DNA from: an uncultured Maricaulis sp.
GTDB lineage: Bacteria > Pseudomonadota > Alphaproteobacteria > Caulobacterales > Maricaulaceae
Length of the DNA: 40,117 nt
Reading direction: 5' to 3'
Assembly (NCBI RefSeq): GCF_905480005.1
Contig: NZ_CAJQOO010000130.1
Span: 1 to 40,117 of the forward strand
Shown: piece by piece, positions 8,577 through 14,667 of the stretch
How positions within the stretch are numbered: position 1 is the first letter of the stretch
How the letters are laid out: every line of letters begins with the position of its first letter
Notes under the pieces: generated by a model
Database searches by the model: none
What the model was told of the DNA's origin: nothing
Seen by the model: only the letters and a program-made list of their open reading frames with translations
Translations under genes and position numbers: made by a program

Positions 8577-9544
8577 GCGATGCGCCATCAGGACGCCGGT
8601 CGCAGGACCGGACTCTGATTGCGCTCTTCCTCGACATGATGGCGGCCGAGCGCGGCGCCTCGGTCAATACGCTCGATGCCTATCGCCGCGACCTGGTTGA
8701 CGTCGCCGGTCGTCTGGCTGGCCAGGGGGCGGAGCTGGAGACGGCGAATACCGCGCATCTCGAAGCGGTTCTGGCCGGCTTTGCCGCAGACGGTCTGGCT
8801 GCCTCCACTGCGGCCCGGCGCCTGTCGGCGATCAAGCGCTTCTACCGTTTCCTGCTTTCCGACGGTGTGCGGACCGATAATCCGGCAACGCCTTTGCGCG
8901 CACCGAAGCAGGGGCGGGCGCTGCCAAAGATTCTCTCCGAAGCTGACGTGGATGCGCTTTTCGCGGCGGCGGCCGATCTGCCCGGTCCGGCGGGGGCCAG
9001 AACCCGCGCGCTGATGGAATTGCTCTATGCCGGCGGATTGCGGGTGACCGAGCTGGTCTCCCTGCCGCTGGGCGCTTTCGTGCGAGCCGAACGCTGTATC
9101 CAGATCACCGGCAAGGGCGGCCGAGAACGACTGGTTCCACTGACCCCGGCCGCGCTGGACGCCGTGGCCGGCTACAAGAGGGTGCGCGAGGCCCATATGC
9201 CGGCGGACAAGAGCAAGGCCGGCAAGGCCGGGCGCTTTCTCTTTCCCTCGCAGACAGCGAAGGGAGGCCATCTCACGCGTGAACGCTTTGCCCAGATACT
9301 CGGCGATCTGACCCTGGCGGCCGGGCTGGATCCGGCCAGGGTTTCGCCGCACGTGCTGCGCCATGCCTTCGCCACTCATCTGCTGGCGCGTGGCGCTGAT
9401 TTGCGCAGCGTACAGATGCTGCTCGGCCATGCCGATGTATCGACCACGCAGATTTATACCCATGTCCTTGATGAAAGGCTGAAATCTCTCGTCCAGTCGG
9501 CGCACCCCCTGGCGCGACGCGGTGAGGATGGGGGTTCGGCTTGA
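8573..9544 (+). CDS. xerD: Site-specific tyrosine recombinase XerD
   Basis: The 323-residue recombinase probably works with XerC at dif to resolve chromosome dimers at division. The N-terminal SAM-like core-binding domain spans about residues 10-100, the catalytic domain about 120-310. Catalytic residues are visible: Arg in YAGGLRVTEL, Lys in ITGKGGRERLVPL, the HVLRHAFATHLL box, LLGHADVSTTQIYTHV, and the nucleophile Tyr295. The N-terminus carries a short polar extension (MSDAPSGRRSQDR). It overlaps the preceding gene by four bases. No mobile-element hallmarks surround it, so it is the housekeeping XerD, not an integrase. Confidence 0.95.
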   Translation: MSDAPSGRRSQDRTLIALFLDMMAAERGASVNTLDAYRRDLVDVAGRLAGQGAELETANTAHLEAVLAGFAADGLAASTAARRLSAIKRFYRFLLSDGVRTDNPATPLRAPKQGRALPKILSEADVDALFAAAADLPGPAGARTRALMELLYAGGLRVTELVSLPLGAFVRAERCIQITGKGGRERLVPLTPAALDAVAGYKRVREAHMPADKSKAGKAGRFLFPSQTAKGGHLTRERFAQILGDLTLAAGLDPARVSPHVLRHAFATHLLARGADLRSVQMLLGHADVSTTQIYTHVLDERLKSLVQSAHPLARRGEDGGSA

Positions 9545-9636
9545 CGTATGCGTAAGCGCGGCTTTTGAGACTTGTGGCTCCGCGGCGGGGTCGTTAGGTT
9601 GCCCTCCACTTTTGTGATCACAGGCGTTGGCAGGAC

Positions 9637-10608
9637 ATGTCCGACCCCACTCGTACCTATCTCGATTTCGAACGGCCGCTGGCCGAGCTGGAAGCCAAGA
9701 TCGAAGAGCTTGAATCCCTCGCGGGTGACGATGCTCCCGATACGGCGGAAGAGACGGCGCGTCTGCGTCACAAGGCGAATGAACAGCTCGCCTCGCTCTA
9801 TTCCAAGCTCGACCCGTGGCGCAAGACGCTGGTTGCCCGTCATCCCGAGCGTCCGCATTTCCGCGATTATCGCAAGGCGCTGATCGAGGATTTCGAGGAA
9901 ATGTGCGGTGATCGCCGTTTCTCCGAAGACGCCGCCATTGTCGGCGGCCTGGGCCGGTTCCGCGGTCGTTCCGTGGTCGTGATCGGCCATGAGAAGGGCC
10001 ACGACACCGAAACCCGCATCAAGCACAATTTCGGCATGGCGCGTCCGGAAGGCTATCGCAAGGCGATCCGCCTGATGGACCTGGCCGAGAAGTTTGACCT
10101 GCCGGTTCTGACATTTGTCGACACGGCCGGTGCCTATCCCGGCCTTGGCGCAGAAGAACGCGGGCAGTCCGAAGCCATCGCCCGCTCGACCGAGCGCTGC
10201 CTGACGCTGGGCACGCCGCTCATCTCCACCATTACCGGTGAAGGCGGCTCCGGCGGCGCTGTCGCCCTCGCCAGTGCCAATACGGTCATGATGCTGGAGC
10301 ACTCCATCTATTCGGTGATCTCGCCGGAAGGCTGTGCCTCCATCCTGTGGAATGATTCCACCCGGTCCAAGGATGCCGCCGTGGCGATGAAAATCACCGC
10401 GCCGGACCTTCTCTCGATGAAGATTGTGGACGAGGTCGTTCCCGAGCCGGTTGGCGGGGCTCACCGTCATGCCCAGGCGACAATGACCGCGGTCGGCAAT
10501 GCCATCGAGAAGCATCTCGGTCAGCTCGAGCAGATGGATTCCAGAGCCCTGCGCCTGCAGCGCCGCGAACGCTTCCTCGCCATCGGCCGGACCCTCCCCG
10601 GGGCCTGA
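9637..10608 (+). CDS. accA: Acetyl-CoA carboxylase carboxyltransferase subunit alpha
   Basis: The 323-residue AccA forms, with AccD, the carboxyltransferase that makes malonyl-CoA for fatty-acid synthesis. Features include the N-terminal helical hairpin (YLDFERPLAELEAKIEEL), the GHEKGHDTETRIKHNFGMA segment, the crotonase-fold core TFVDTAGAYPGLGAEERGQS, and the oxyanion glycines GEGGSGGAVALA. Length is normal. The ATG has GGCAGG just upstream. It follows xerD by 92 bp and converges on hfaB with only four bases between stop codons. A stem that includes both stops is described separately. Confidence 0.97.
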   Translation: MSDPTRTYLDFERPLAELEAKIEELESLAGDDAPDTAEETARLRHKANEQLASLYSKLDPWRKTLVARHPERPHFRDYRKALIEDFEEMCGDRRFSEDAAIVGGLGRFRGRSVVVIGHEKGHDTETRIKHNFGMARPEGYRKAIRLMDLAEKFDLPVLTFVDTAGAYPGLGAEERGQSEAIARSTERCLTLGTPLISTITGEGGSGGAVALASANTVMMLEHSIYSVISPEGCASILWNDSTRSKDAAVAMKITAPDLLSMKIVDEVVPEPVGGAHRHAQATMTAVGNAIEKHLGQLEQMDSRALRLQRRERFLAIGRTLPGA

Positions 10609-10620
10609 GGGATCAGCCCC
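10600..10620. terminator. Candidate bidirectional stem over the accA/hfaB stop codons
   Basis: GGGGC (10600-10604) pairs with GCCCC (10616-10620), and TGA (10606-10608) pairs with TCA (10613-10615), with one bulged C and a GGGA loop. TGA is the accA stop codon and TCA is the complement of the hfaB stop codon, so each gene ends inside the stem. No T-run follows on either strand, so intrinsic termination is uncertain; it may simply protect 3' ends. Confidence 0.35.
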
Positions 10621-11863
10621 GCATGACCGGTTGCCCGTCGAACGGGGCGACGGCGCAGGTACCACCGCGCTGACGGATCGCCTCGCAAGTTGCCACGGCC
10701 TCGCTTTCGGTCTGCCAGCTCCCGGCCAGAAGGTGGAATTCGGCACCGCCATGACCTTGTTCGACCCGCAGGACGCGTCCGGCGCGTCCGGCCAACAGGT
10801 CGGCATAGATCGCGCGCAGCTCGCGCCACTCACGATTGACGTTCCAGACCGTCAGCTCTGAGGCGATATGCAGGCCATAACCATTCGTCGGCGGCAAGCG
10901 GGATGGCGGTATCGGGTTCCTCGGGATCTCGCTCCGGGCGTTGCTGGCCAGAGCCTGAGGCTGTTCGGGTAGCGCTTCCTGCACCAGAGTCGCCGCCGGA
11001 GCAGGCCGGATCTGCGCCGTTTGTCGACGGGCCAAGGCTGGTTGGCCATCGATGCAGGAACCGGATTCAAGGTCGTAGAGCATCGCCATGAACTCGAAGA
11101 CCGCGCGGTCGATCATGCTCCGGACGGCGGTCTGAACAGGTTCCAGCGCGCGTTCGCCCCCGCCAATATCCAGGACCGTCCCGTCCAGGAAGGCATAGAC
11201 ACCGGCTTCGACTTCCTGTCCACGGATCTGCTTGCGCAGGGAGCGGACCGCGAGGACCTCGGTGGAGCGAACGTCAATCAGGCGCAGGTCAATTCCGACA
11301 TCGACGATGTACTCGCTGCCGCCAAAAGCCAGCGCGCCGCCGGTCTGGCTGGTGGTATTGGCAAAGGCGTTGGTTCCGCTCGAGCGAATATTCGGATTGA
11401 ACTCGGTAATTCCGCCAACCAGGTAGAGGTCTGCGCCCTCCATCTGTCCGCGCTGGACCGTGCGAAGAACATTGGGCGCATCCCGGACCAGGCCGCTCTG
11501 GGCATAATCGAGCTCGACCTGCACCACGCCCATGTCGAAGCGCTCCACCAGACGCATGCCGGCCTCTGATGCGGCGGTTATTGCCATCAGTGTGGCGCCC
11601 TGGGTCAGGCGGCGACCGGAGAGGTAGTCCTCCGCACCTGTCAAGTCGGAGATATGTCCGACGGCCAGCCTTGGCGCGGCATAGTTCTGCGACCGGGCAT
11701 GGTCGGCCAAGCAGTGCAGGGCTTCAGTATAGACGCTCCGGGACTGGACGACCGGGCTCCCCGTCAGAGGCGCGACATACGCGACCGGGGCGTCCGGATC
11801 CTGCGTCGTCGAGCAGGCAGGCAGCAATAGGGCTGCGATGAGCGGCAGGGCAAAGCGACGCAT
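10613..11863 (-). CDS. hfaB: Holdfast anchor secretion lipoprotein HfaB (CsgG family)
   Basis: The 416-residue protein has a lipobox LLLPACSTT (Cys17), so it is an outer-membrane lipoprotein. Residues about 30-270 form a CsgG domain: ALHCLADHARSQNYAAPRLA, VGHISDLTGAE, TQGATLMAITA, then GMRLVERFDMGVVQVELDYA and LYLVGGITEFNPNI. In curli systems CsgG is the oligomeric secretion channel. In Caulobacter HfaB is needed to export and stabilise HfaA and HfaD, which tether the polysaccharide holdfast to the cell. A Pro-rich linker leads to a C-terminal domain (about 335-416) with FHLLAGSWQTESEAVATCEA and GGTCAV, resembling a SPOR fold. The gene begins one base after the hfaA stop, so translation is coupled. 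Confidence 0.85.
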   Translation of the reverse strand: MRRFALPLIAALLLPACSTTQDPDAPVAYVAPLTGSPVVQSRSVYTEALHCLADHARSQNYAAPRLAVGHISDLTGAEDYLSGRRLTQGATLMAITAASEAGMRLVERFDMGVVQVELDYAQSGLVRDAPNVLRTVQRGQMEGADLYLVGGITEFNPNIRSSGTNAFANTTSQTGGALAFGGSEYIVDVGIDLRLIDVRSTEVLAVRSLRKQIRGQEVEAGVYAFLDGTVLDIGGGERALEPVQTAVRSMIDRAVFEFMAMLYDLESGSCIDGQPALARRQTAQIRPAPAATLVQEALPEQPQALASNARSEIPRNPIPPSRLPPTNGYGLHIASELTVWNVNREWRELRAIYADLLAGRAGRVLRVEQGHGGAEFHLLAGSWQTESEAVATCEAIRQRGGTCAVAPFDGQPVMRG

Positions 11864-11864
11864 T

Positions 11865-12290
11865 CTATCGGCCTCTCGTCTGGGGCGTGCCGTTCACATT
11901 GACGGTCTGCGAGCTGTTGTTGGTCTGGTTGATGATGATGGTGCTGGCCACGGTCCCGGAAATCGAGACGCTATTGCCGATGCTGACGGCTGTCGTGCCC
12001 GCCCGGCTCAGCGTTCCGCCCATTGGAAGCGTGGAGCCGCTTCGACTGGCGAGGCCTGCGCGGGTGCGGGCCGGGTTGTTGCTGGCGCCGGATCCCATCA
12101 ACTGGCCGTTGATAATGATCCGGTTACCGTTCTCGTCTCGCCCTGCGGGCTGATATGGCTGTGCACTTTGCGAGAATGTGGTGCCGTATGGCTGGGTTTG
12201 CGGCGCGCCAAAGCTGTTTGTTTGCGCGAAGGCCGGGCCGACCAGAGCCAGGCTGGTAGCGGCTCCTATTATATAATGTGCGATGTTCAT
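11865..12290 (-). CDS. hfaA: Holdfast attachment protein HfaA
   Basis: A 141-residue secreted protein starting at ATG 12290 with GGGAG seven bases upstream; the longer open frame to 12332 lacks this. The signal peptide ends at AFA-Q (cleavage after residue 22). The mature protein is Gly/Ser/Thr/Asn/Gln-rich with almost no charged residues. Two landmarks match what I recall of Caulobacter HfaA: DENGNRIIING (52-62) and the C-terminal AVSIGNSVSIS...IIINQTNNSSQ (101-128), a curlin-like strand pair. HfaA forms detergent-resistant multimers on the stalk-tip surface in Caulobacter. It is first in a coupled operon with hfaB. The assignment rests on motif memory and the HfaB neighbour. Confidence 0.75.
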   Translation of the reverse strand: MNIAHYIIGAATSLALVGPAFAQTNSFGAPQTQPYGTTFSQSAQPYQPAGRDENGNRIIINGQLMGSGASNNPARTRAGLASRSGSTLPMGGTLSRAGTTAVSIGNSVSISGTVASTIIINQTNNSSQTVNVNGTPQTRGR

Positions 12291-12875
12291 GGTCCGCTCC
12301 CGGATATCTGTTGTTCGGGATGTGAACTGCAACGGTGAGGCCAGATGCCGATCGATGCCGGGCCATTTATCTCCAATTTTAATAAAATCAGGACTTTAAC
12401 AGGGAGAGGAGATTCCGTTAACATTTACAACAAGTAAAAATACTCCTACTACGGGATTTATGCCGACAAAATTAAACAATGAAATTCCCCTTTATCGCTA
12501 AAAGAAAAATCTCAAATATCCTATTAGTTGAATTCGAGGATCTATTTTTTTTCTTTGTTGATTATAGAGTTTCGAGGGTGTGCGTTTTTACATTCTGTGC
12601 CTATATGAGAAATTGTGTTATAAAATTGAACACTTCATCTGTGCCAGTGTCCCAAATTTGCGGTTAATTTTTTGTGCAAATTTGAATCAATTAACCCCAT
12701 CTCGTCGCCATAAGTTTTACCGCGGAAAACCGTATTTGTTTTGAATGCGATACTTGCCGTTAATCCATTATAAATACTAATGAAATCTCCGGTTTTGGAG
12801 TGGTTCGTCGGTTGCGAGGTCGACCGTGCAGGCGGGACGACCGTGCTGCAGTTTTAGTCCTAGGAAGGAAACGAC
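12291..12875. promoter_or_regulatory. 585-bp divergent regulatory region with an AT-rich core
   Basis: This is the longest gap in the window, between hfaA (minus) and the repeat protein (plus). From about 12365 to 12790 it is roughly one-third G+C (for example 19 of 60 bases at 12481-12540), against well over 60 % in the flanking genes. It holds many TTAA half-sites, T-runs (ten Ts at 12544-12553 broken only by none or one base) and A-runs, which would favour bent DNA and nucleoid-protein binding. It must contain promoters for both transcripts. A 62-codon open frame at 12479-12667 has no ribosome site and unnatural composition, so I do not call a gene. Confidence 0.6.
12760..12774 (+). promoter_or_regulatory. 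CtrA-like box, TTAA-N7-TAAA
   Basis: TTAA at 12760-12763, seven bases, then TAAA at 12771-12774. This is one mismatch from TTAA-N7-TTAA, the binding site of the cell-cycle regulator CtrA of Caulobacter and relatives. It lies 101 bp upstream of the repeat-protein start codon. Because the region is AT-rich, a one-mismatch site could arise by chance. Confidence 0.3.
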
Positions 12876-13814
12876 ATGAGCAAGAAGACACTCTTTGCCG
12901 GCGGCTGTACCGTTTTGGTTTTTGCCGCATTTGCGGCGTCCGCATCGGCCCAAGATCAAACGGTCCGCAACGTTCAGACGAACTGGGCGCAATCCCGTGC
13001 CCAATTGAACTCGGAGATTGATGGCATCAACGGCGAGGTTTCGCTGACCGCTGCCGCGATCAACAACTCGTTTTCCGCGGATATTGCGGGCAATGTCCAG
13101 ATCCAGAATTATCAGACCACCTACCGTGATTCATCAGCCGAGCTGAACTCTGACATCAATGCGGTGGTGGGCGATGTCTCCGCGACCGCGGCGGCGATCG
13201 GAAACTCTGCCAGTGCAACGGTTGGCGATAGTGACTACGCGTCGCTCGTCAATAACCAGCGCGCAACCGGTGTTTTCCGGGCCGACCTGAATATCGGGGT
13301 TGACGATGTTGTCGGCAATGTCAGCGGTACCGCCGCGGCCATCGGCAACTCGCTGTCGGTTGAGGCGGCTGGCGAGGGCTTGAACCTCAGCAACAACCAG
13401 TTCTTCCGCGGAGACGCGATCTCCAAGCTGAACGGCCATGTCGAGGACGTCCAGGGCGAGGTCGCGCTGACCTCGGCGGCCATCGCGAACTCGGCATCCT
13501 ATGACGTCCAGGCGACCGATTGGGCCAATATCACCAACTATCAGACCACCAATATTGACCCGCGTGCCTACTCGAATGTCGGTGTTTCTGATGTCACCGG
13601 GAATGTGAGCAGCACAACAGCAGCCATCTCGAACTCGTTGAGCGTCTCGACACTGCCGCAGACCGCAGACATTCGTCTCAACTCGACCCAGCTCAACAAC
13701 GCCTATACCGGCGCGATCGCCAATGCGACGATCTCCGATGTCGCCGGTGACGTCTCCGCCACGGCTGCCGCGATCGGCAACTCGGTGTCGGTCAGCTCCA
13801 TCACCGAATTCTAG
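12876..13814 (+). CDS. Secreted six-repeat adhesin-like protein (HfaD-like)
   Basis: The 312-residue protein starts at ATG 12876 with a strong ribosome site (AGGAAGGA, about six bases upstream). The signal peptide ends ASASA-Q (cleavage after 25). The whole mature protein is six imperfect repeats, each with N-x-Q/Q-T residues near the start, an LNSxI-type strand, a G-[DNE]-V-[SA] turn and the core AAAI-x-NS-x-S. The cores begin at residues 59, 105, 153, 200, 248 and 297, a period of 46-49. There are no cysteines in the mature part and few lysines or arginines. This suggests a beta-solenoid or amyloid-like surface fibre. HfaD in Caulobacter is encoded beside hfaAB; here the gene is divergent. 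Substrate of HfaB is my inference. Confidence 0.75.
   Translation: MSKKTLFAGGCTVLVFAAFAASASAQDQTVRNVQTNWAQSRAQLNSEIDGINGEVSLTAAAINNSFSADIAGNVQIQNYQTTYRDSSAELNSDINAVVGDVSATAAAIGNSASATVGDSDYASLVNNQRATGVFRADLNIGVDDVVGNVSGTAAAIGNSLSVEAAGEGLNLSNNQFFRGDAISKLNGHVEDVQGEVALTSAAIANSASYDVQATDWANITNYQTTNIDPRAYSNVGVSDVTGNVSSTTAAISNSLSVSTLPQTADIRLNSTQLNNAYTGAIANATISDVAGDVSATAAAIGNSVSVSSITEF
12954..13811 (+). repeat. Six tandem ~47-codon protein repeats
   Basis: The repeats are visible at protein level (cores AAAINNS, AAAIGNS, AAAIGNS, SAAIANS, TAAISNS, AAAIGNS). At DNA level they have diverged, with different codons for the same core, so they are an old duplication under protein-level selection, not a recent slippage array. 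The last repeat ends four residues before the stop codon. Confidence 0.85.
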
Positions 13815-13866
13815 GCGCCGACCGGGAGGGGCGCCCCCCCGCTCCCTCAAGCGTTGACGCCTGGTG

Positions 13867-13898
13867 CGGCCGGTTCTCTTCGGAGAGCCGGCCGTTTT
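13867..13898 (+). terminator. Rho-independent terminator with UUCG loop
   Basis: The left arm CGGCCGGTTCTC (13867-13878) pairs with the right arm GAGAGCCGGCCG (13883-13894) through 12 pairs with one G-U, closing on the very stable tetraloop TTCG (13879-13882), then TTTT. It lies 52 bp after the repeat-protein stop and surely ends that transcript. It is the best terminator in the window and suggests a strongly expressed or tightly insulated unit. Confidence 0.9.
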
Positions 13899-14103
13899 AC
13901 GCGCGCTCTTGATTGAGGGCGCGCCCCATCAATTCGGGTCCGGGCGTAAATGACAGGTTTCGTGCCTCCATCCTGCGGAAGGAACCGCCACGGTCCAGAG
14001 ACGCGCTGTCGCGATGACCTCGGCCGCCAATGCGATCGAAAGGCCGCTCGGCAATCAGGGCTCGCGAATACGGCGTCGTTCCGGCATTCTTGTGACTGTT
14101 CAT
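13897..14103 (-). CDS. Possible 68-residue basic protein
   Basis: A short frame starts at ATG 14103 (MNSHKNAGTTPYSRALIAER) with AAAGGA eight bases upstream. It is Arg/Gly-rich (PFDRIGGRGHRD, LDRGGSFRRMEARN) with no membrane segment or known motif. Its stop codon abuts the T-run of the UUCG terminator. It fills most of the otherwise empty 373-bp stretch between the repeat protein and the GNAT gene. Support is only the ribosome site and position. If it is not real, the stretch holds nothing else I can see beyond the terminator. Confidence 0.33.
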   Translation of the reverse strand: MNSHKNAGTTPYSRALIAERPFDRIGGRGHRDSASLDRGGSFRRMEARNLSFTPGPELMGRALNQERA

Positions 14104-14187
14104 CCGGGCGTTCCTTTGCTCTGGTCGTGTCGCAACAACCAGTCTCAAGGCTTCAGCCCGGTTGACCAACCTTATGAAAACTCACAT

Positions 14188-14649
14188 CTAGAGCTCGACT
14201 TCCAGCCAGGGCAGCTCCCGCCCCTTGAAGACCGCGCTTGGCCGCATGGCAACGCGCTTGGCGCCCATATGGATATAGGCCGCCTCGGCATAGGGGTCGG
14301 AGAGGATGGTCATCACCGTTTCGCCGCGTGCCTTCAGCTTGGCCTTGGCGTCCTCGAAGAGGTCGCGACCGACGCCCTTGCCGATGGCGGCAGGGGTGAT
14401 GAAGAGCAAATCCAGCGTGCCATGATGCGCACCCGGATCGATCTGGCAGACGCCCAGCATCGTCCCGTCCTCAAGCTCGGCGACGGTGGTGTAGCCGGCC
14501 TCGATGGCTTCGGGCGTGACCCGCAGATAGGGGGCGACCTCGGCCATGAAGACCTCGTCATAGCCCCAGTGCGCCTTGGACTTCAGGCAAAGCTGAGAGA
14601 GCGCGTCTTCCTCGCCTGTACGGGCGGGACGAAGGCGGACCTCGCTCAT
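14188..14649 (-). CDS. GNAT-family N-acetyltransferase
   Basis: A 153-residue acetyltransferase. The fold is complete: the N-terminal strand VRLRPARTGEEDALSQL, a central LGVCQIDPG strand, LDLLFITPAAIGKGVGRDLFEDA, which contains the acetyl-CoA pyrophosphate loop (Q/R-x-x-G-x-G type, here GKGVGR), and the C-terminal Y-x-x-x-GA (YIHMGAKRV). The substrate cannot be told from sequence; small-molecule or protein N-terminal acetylation are both possible. GGTGG precedes the ATG at 14649. It lies just downstream of secA on the same strand with only 18 bp between, so it is probably read with secA. Confidence 0.9.
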   Translation of the reverse strand: MSEVRLRPARTGEEDALSQLCLKSKAHWGYDEVFMAEVAPYLRVTPEAIEAGYTTVAELEDGTMLGVCQIDPGAHHGTLDLLFITPAAIGKGVGRDLFEDAKAKLKARGETVMTILSDPYAEAAYIHMGAKRVAMRPSAVFKGRELPWLEVEL

Positions 14650-14667
14650 ATTGCCACCGTCAACGGA

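Noticed and set aside
6846-8588. 580-codon open frame opposite the secreted protein
   Set aside because: Although the plus-strand protein is of unknown function, only that strand has a signal peptide, ribosome site and coupling to xerD.
8573-9544. Tyrosine recombinase as a mobile-element integrase
   Set aside because: Sequence and context (accA next door, no tRNA, no direct repeats) fit housekeeping XerD.
12479-12667. 62-codon open frame in the AT-rich region
   Set aside because: No ribosome site, runs of Phe encoded by a T-tract, and composition unlike any gene here; it arises from AT-rich DNA.
12954-13811. CRISPR-like array
   Set aside because: The regular ~47-codon periodicity is in protein sequence only; DNA copies differ and are in frame within a coding gene.
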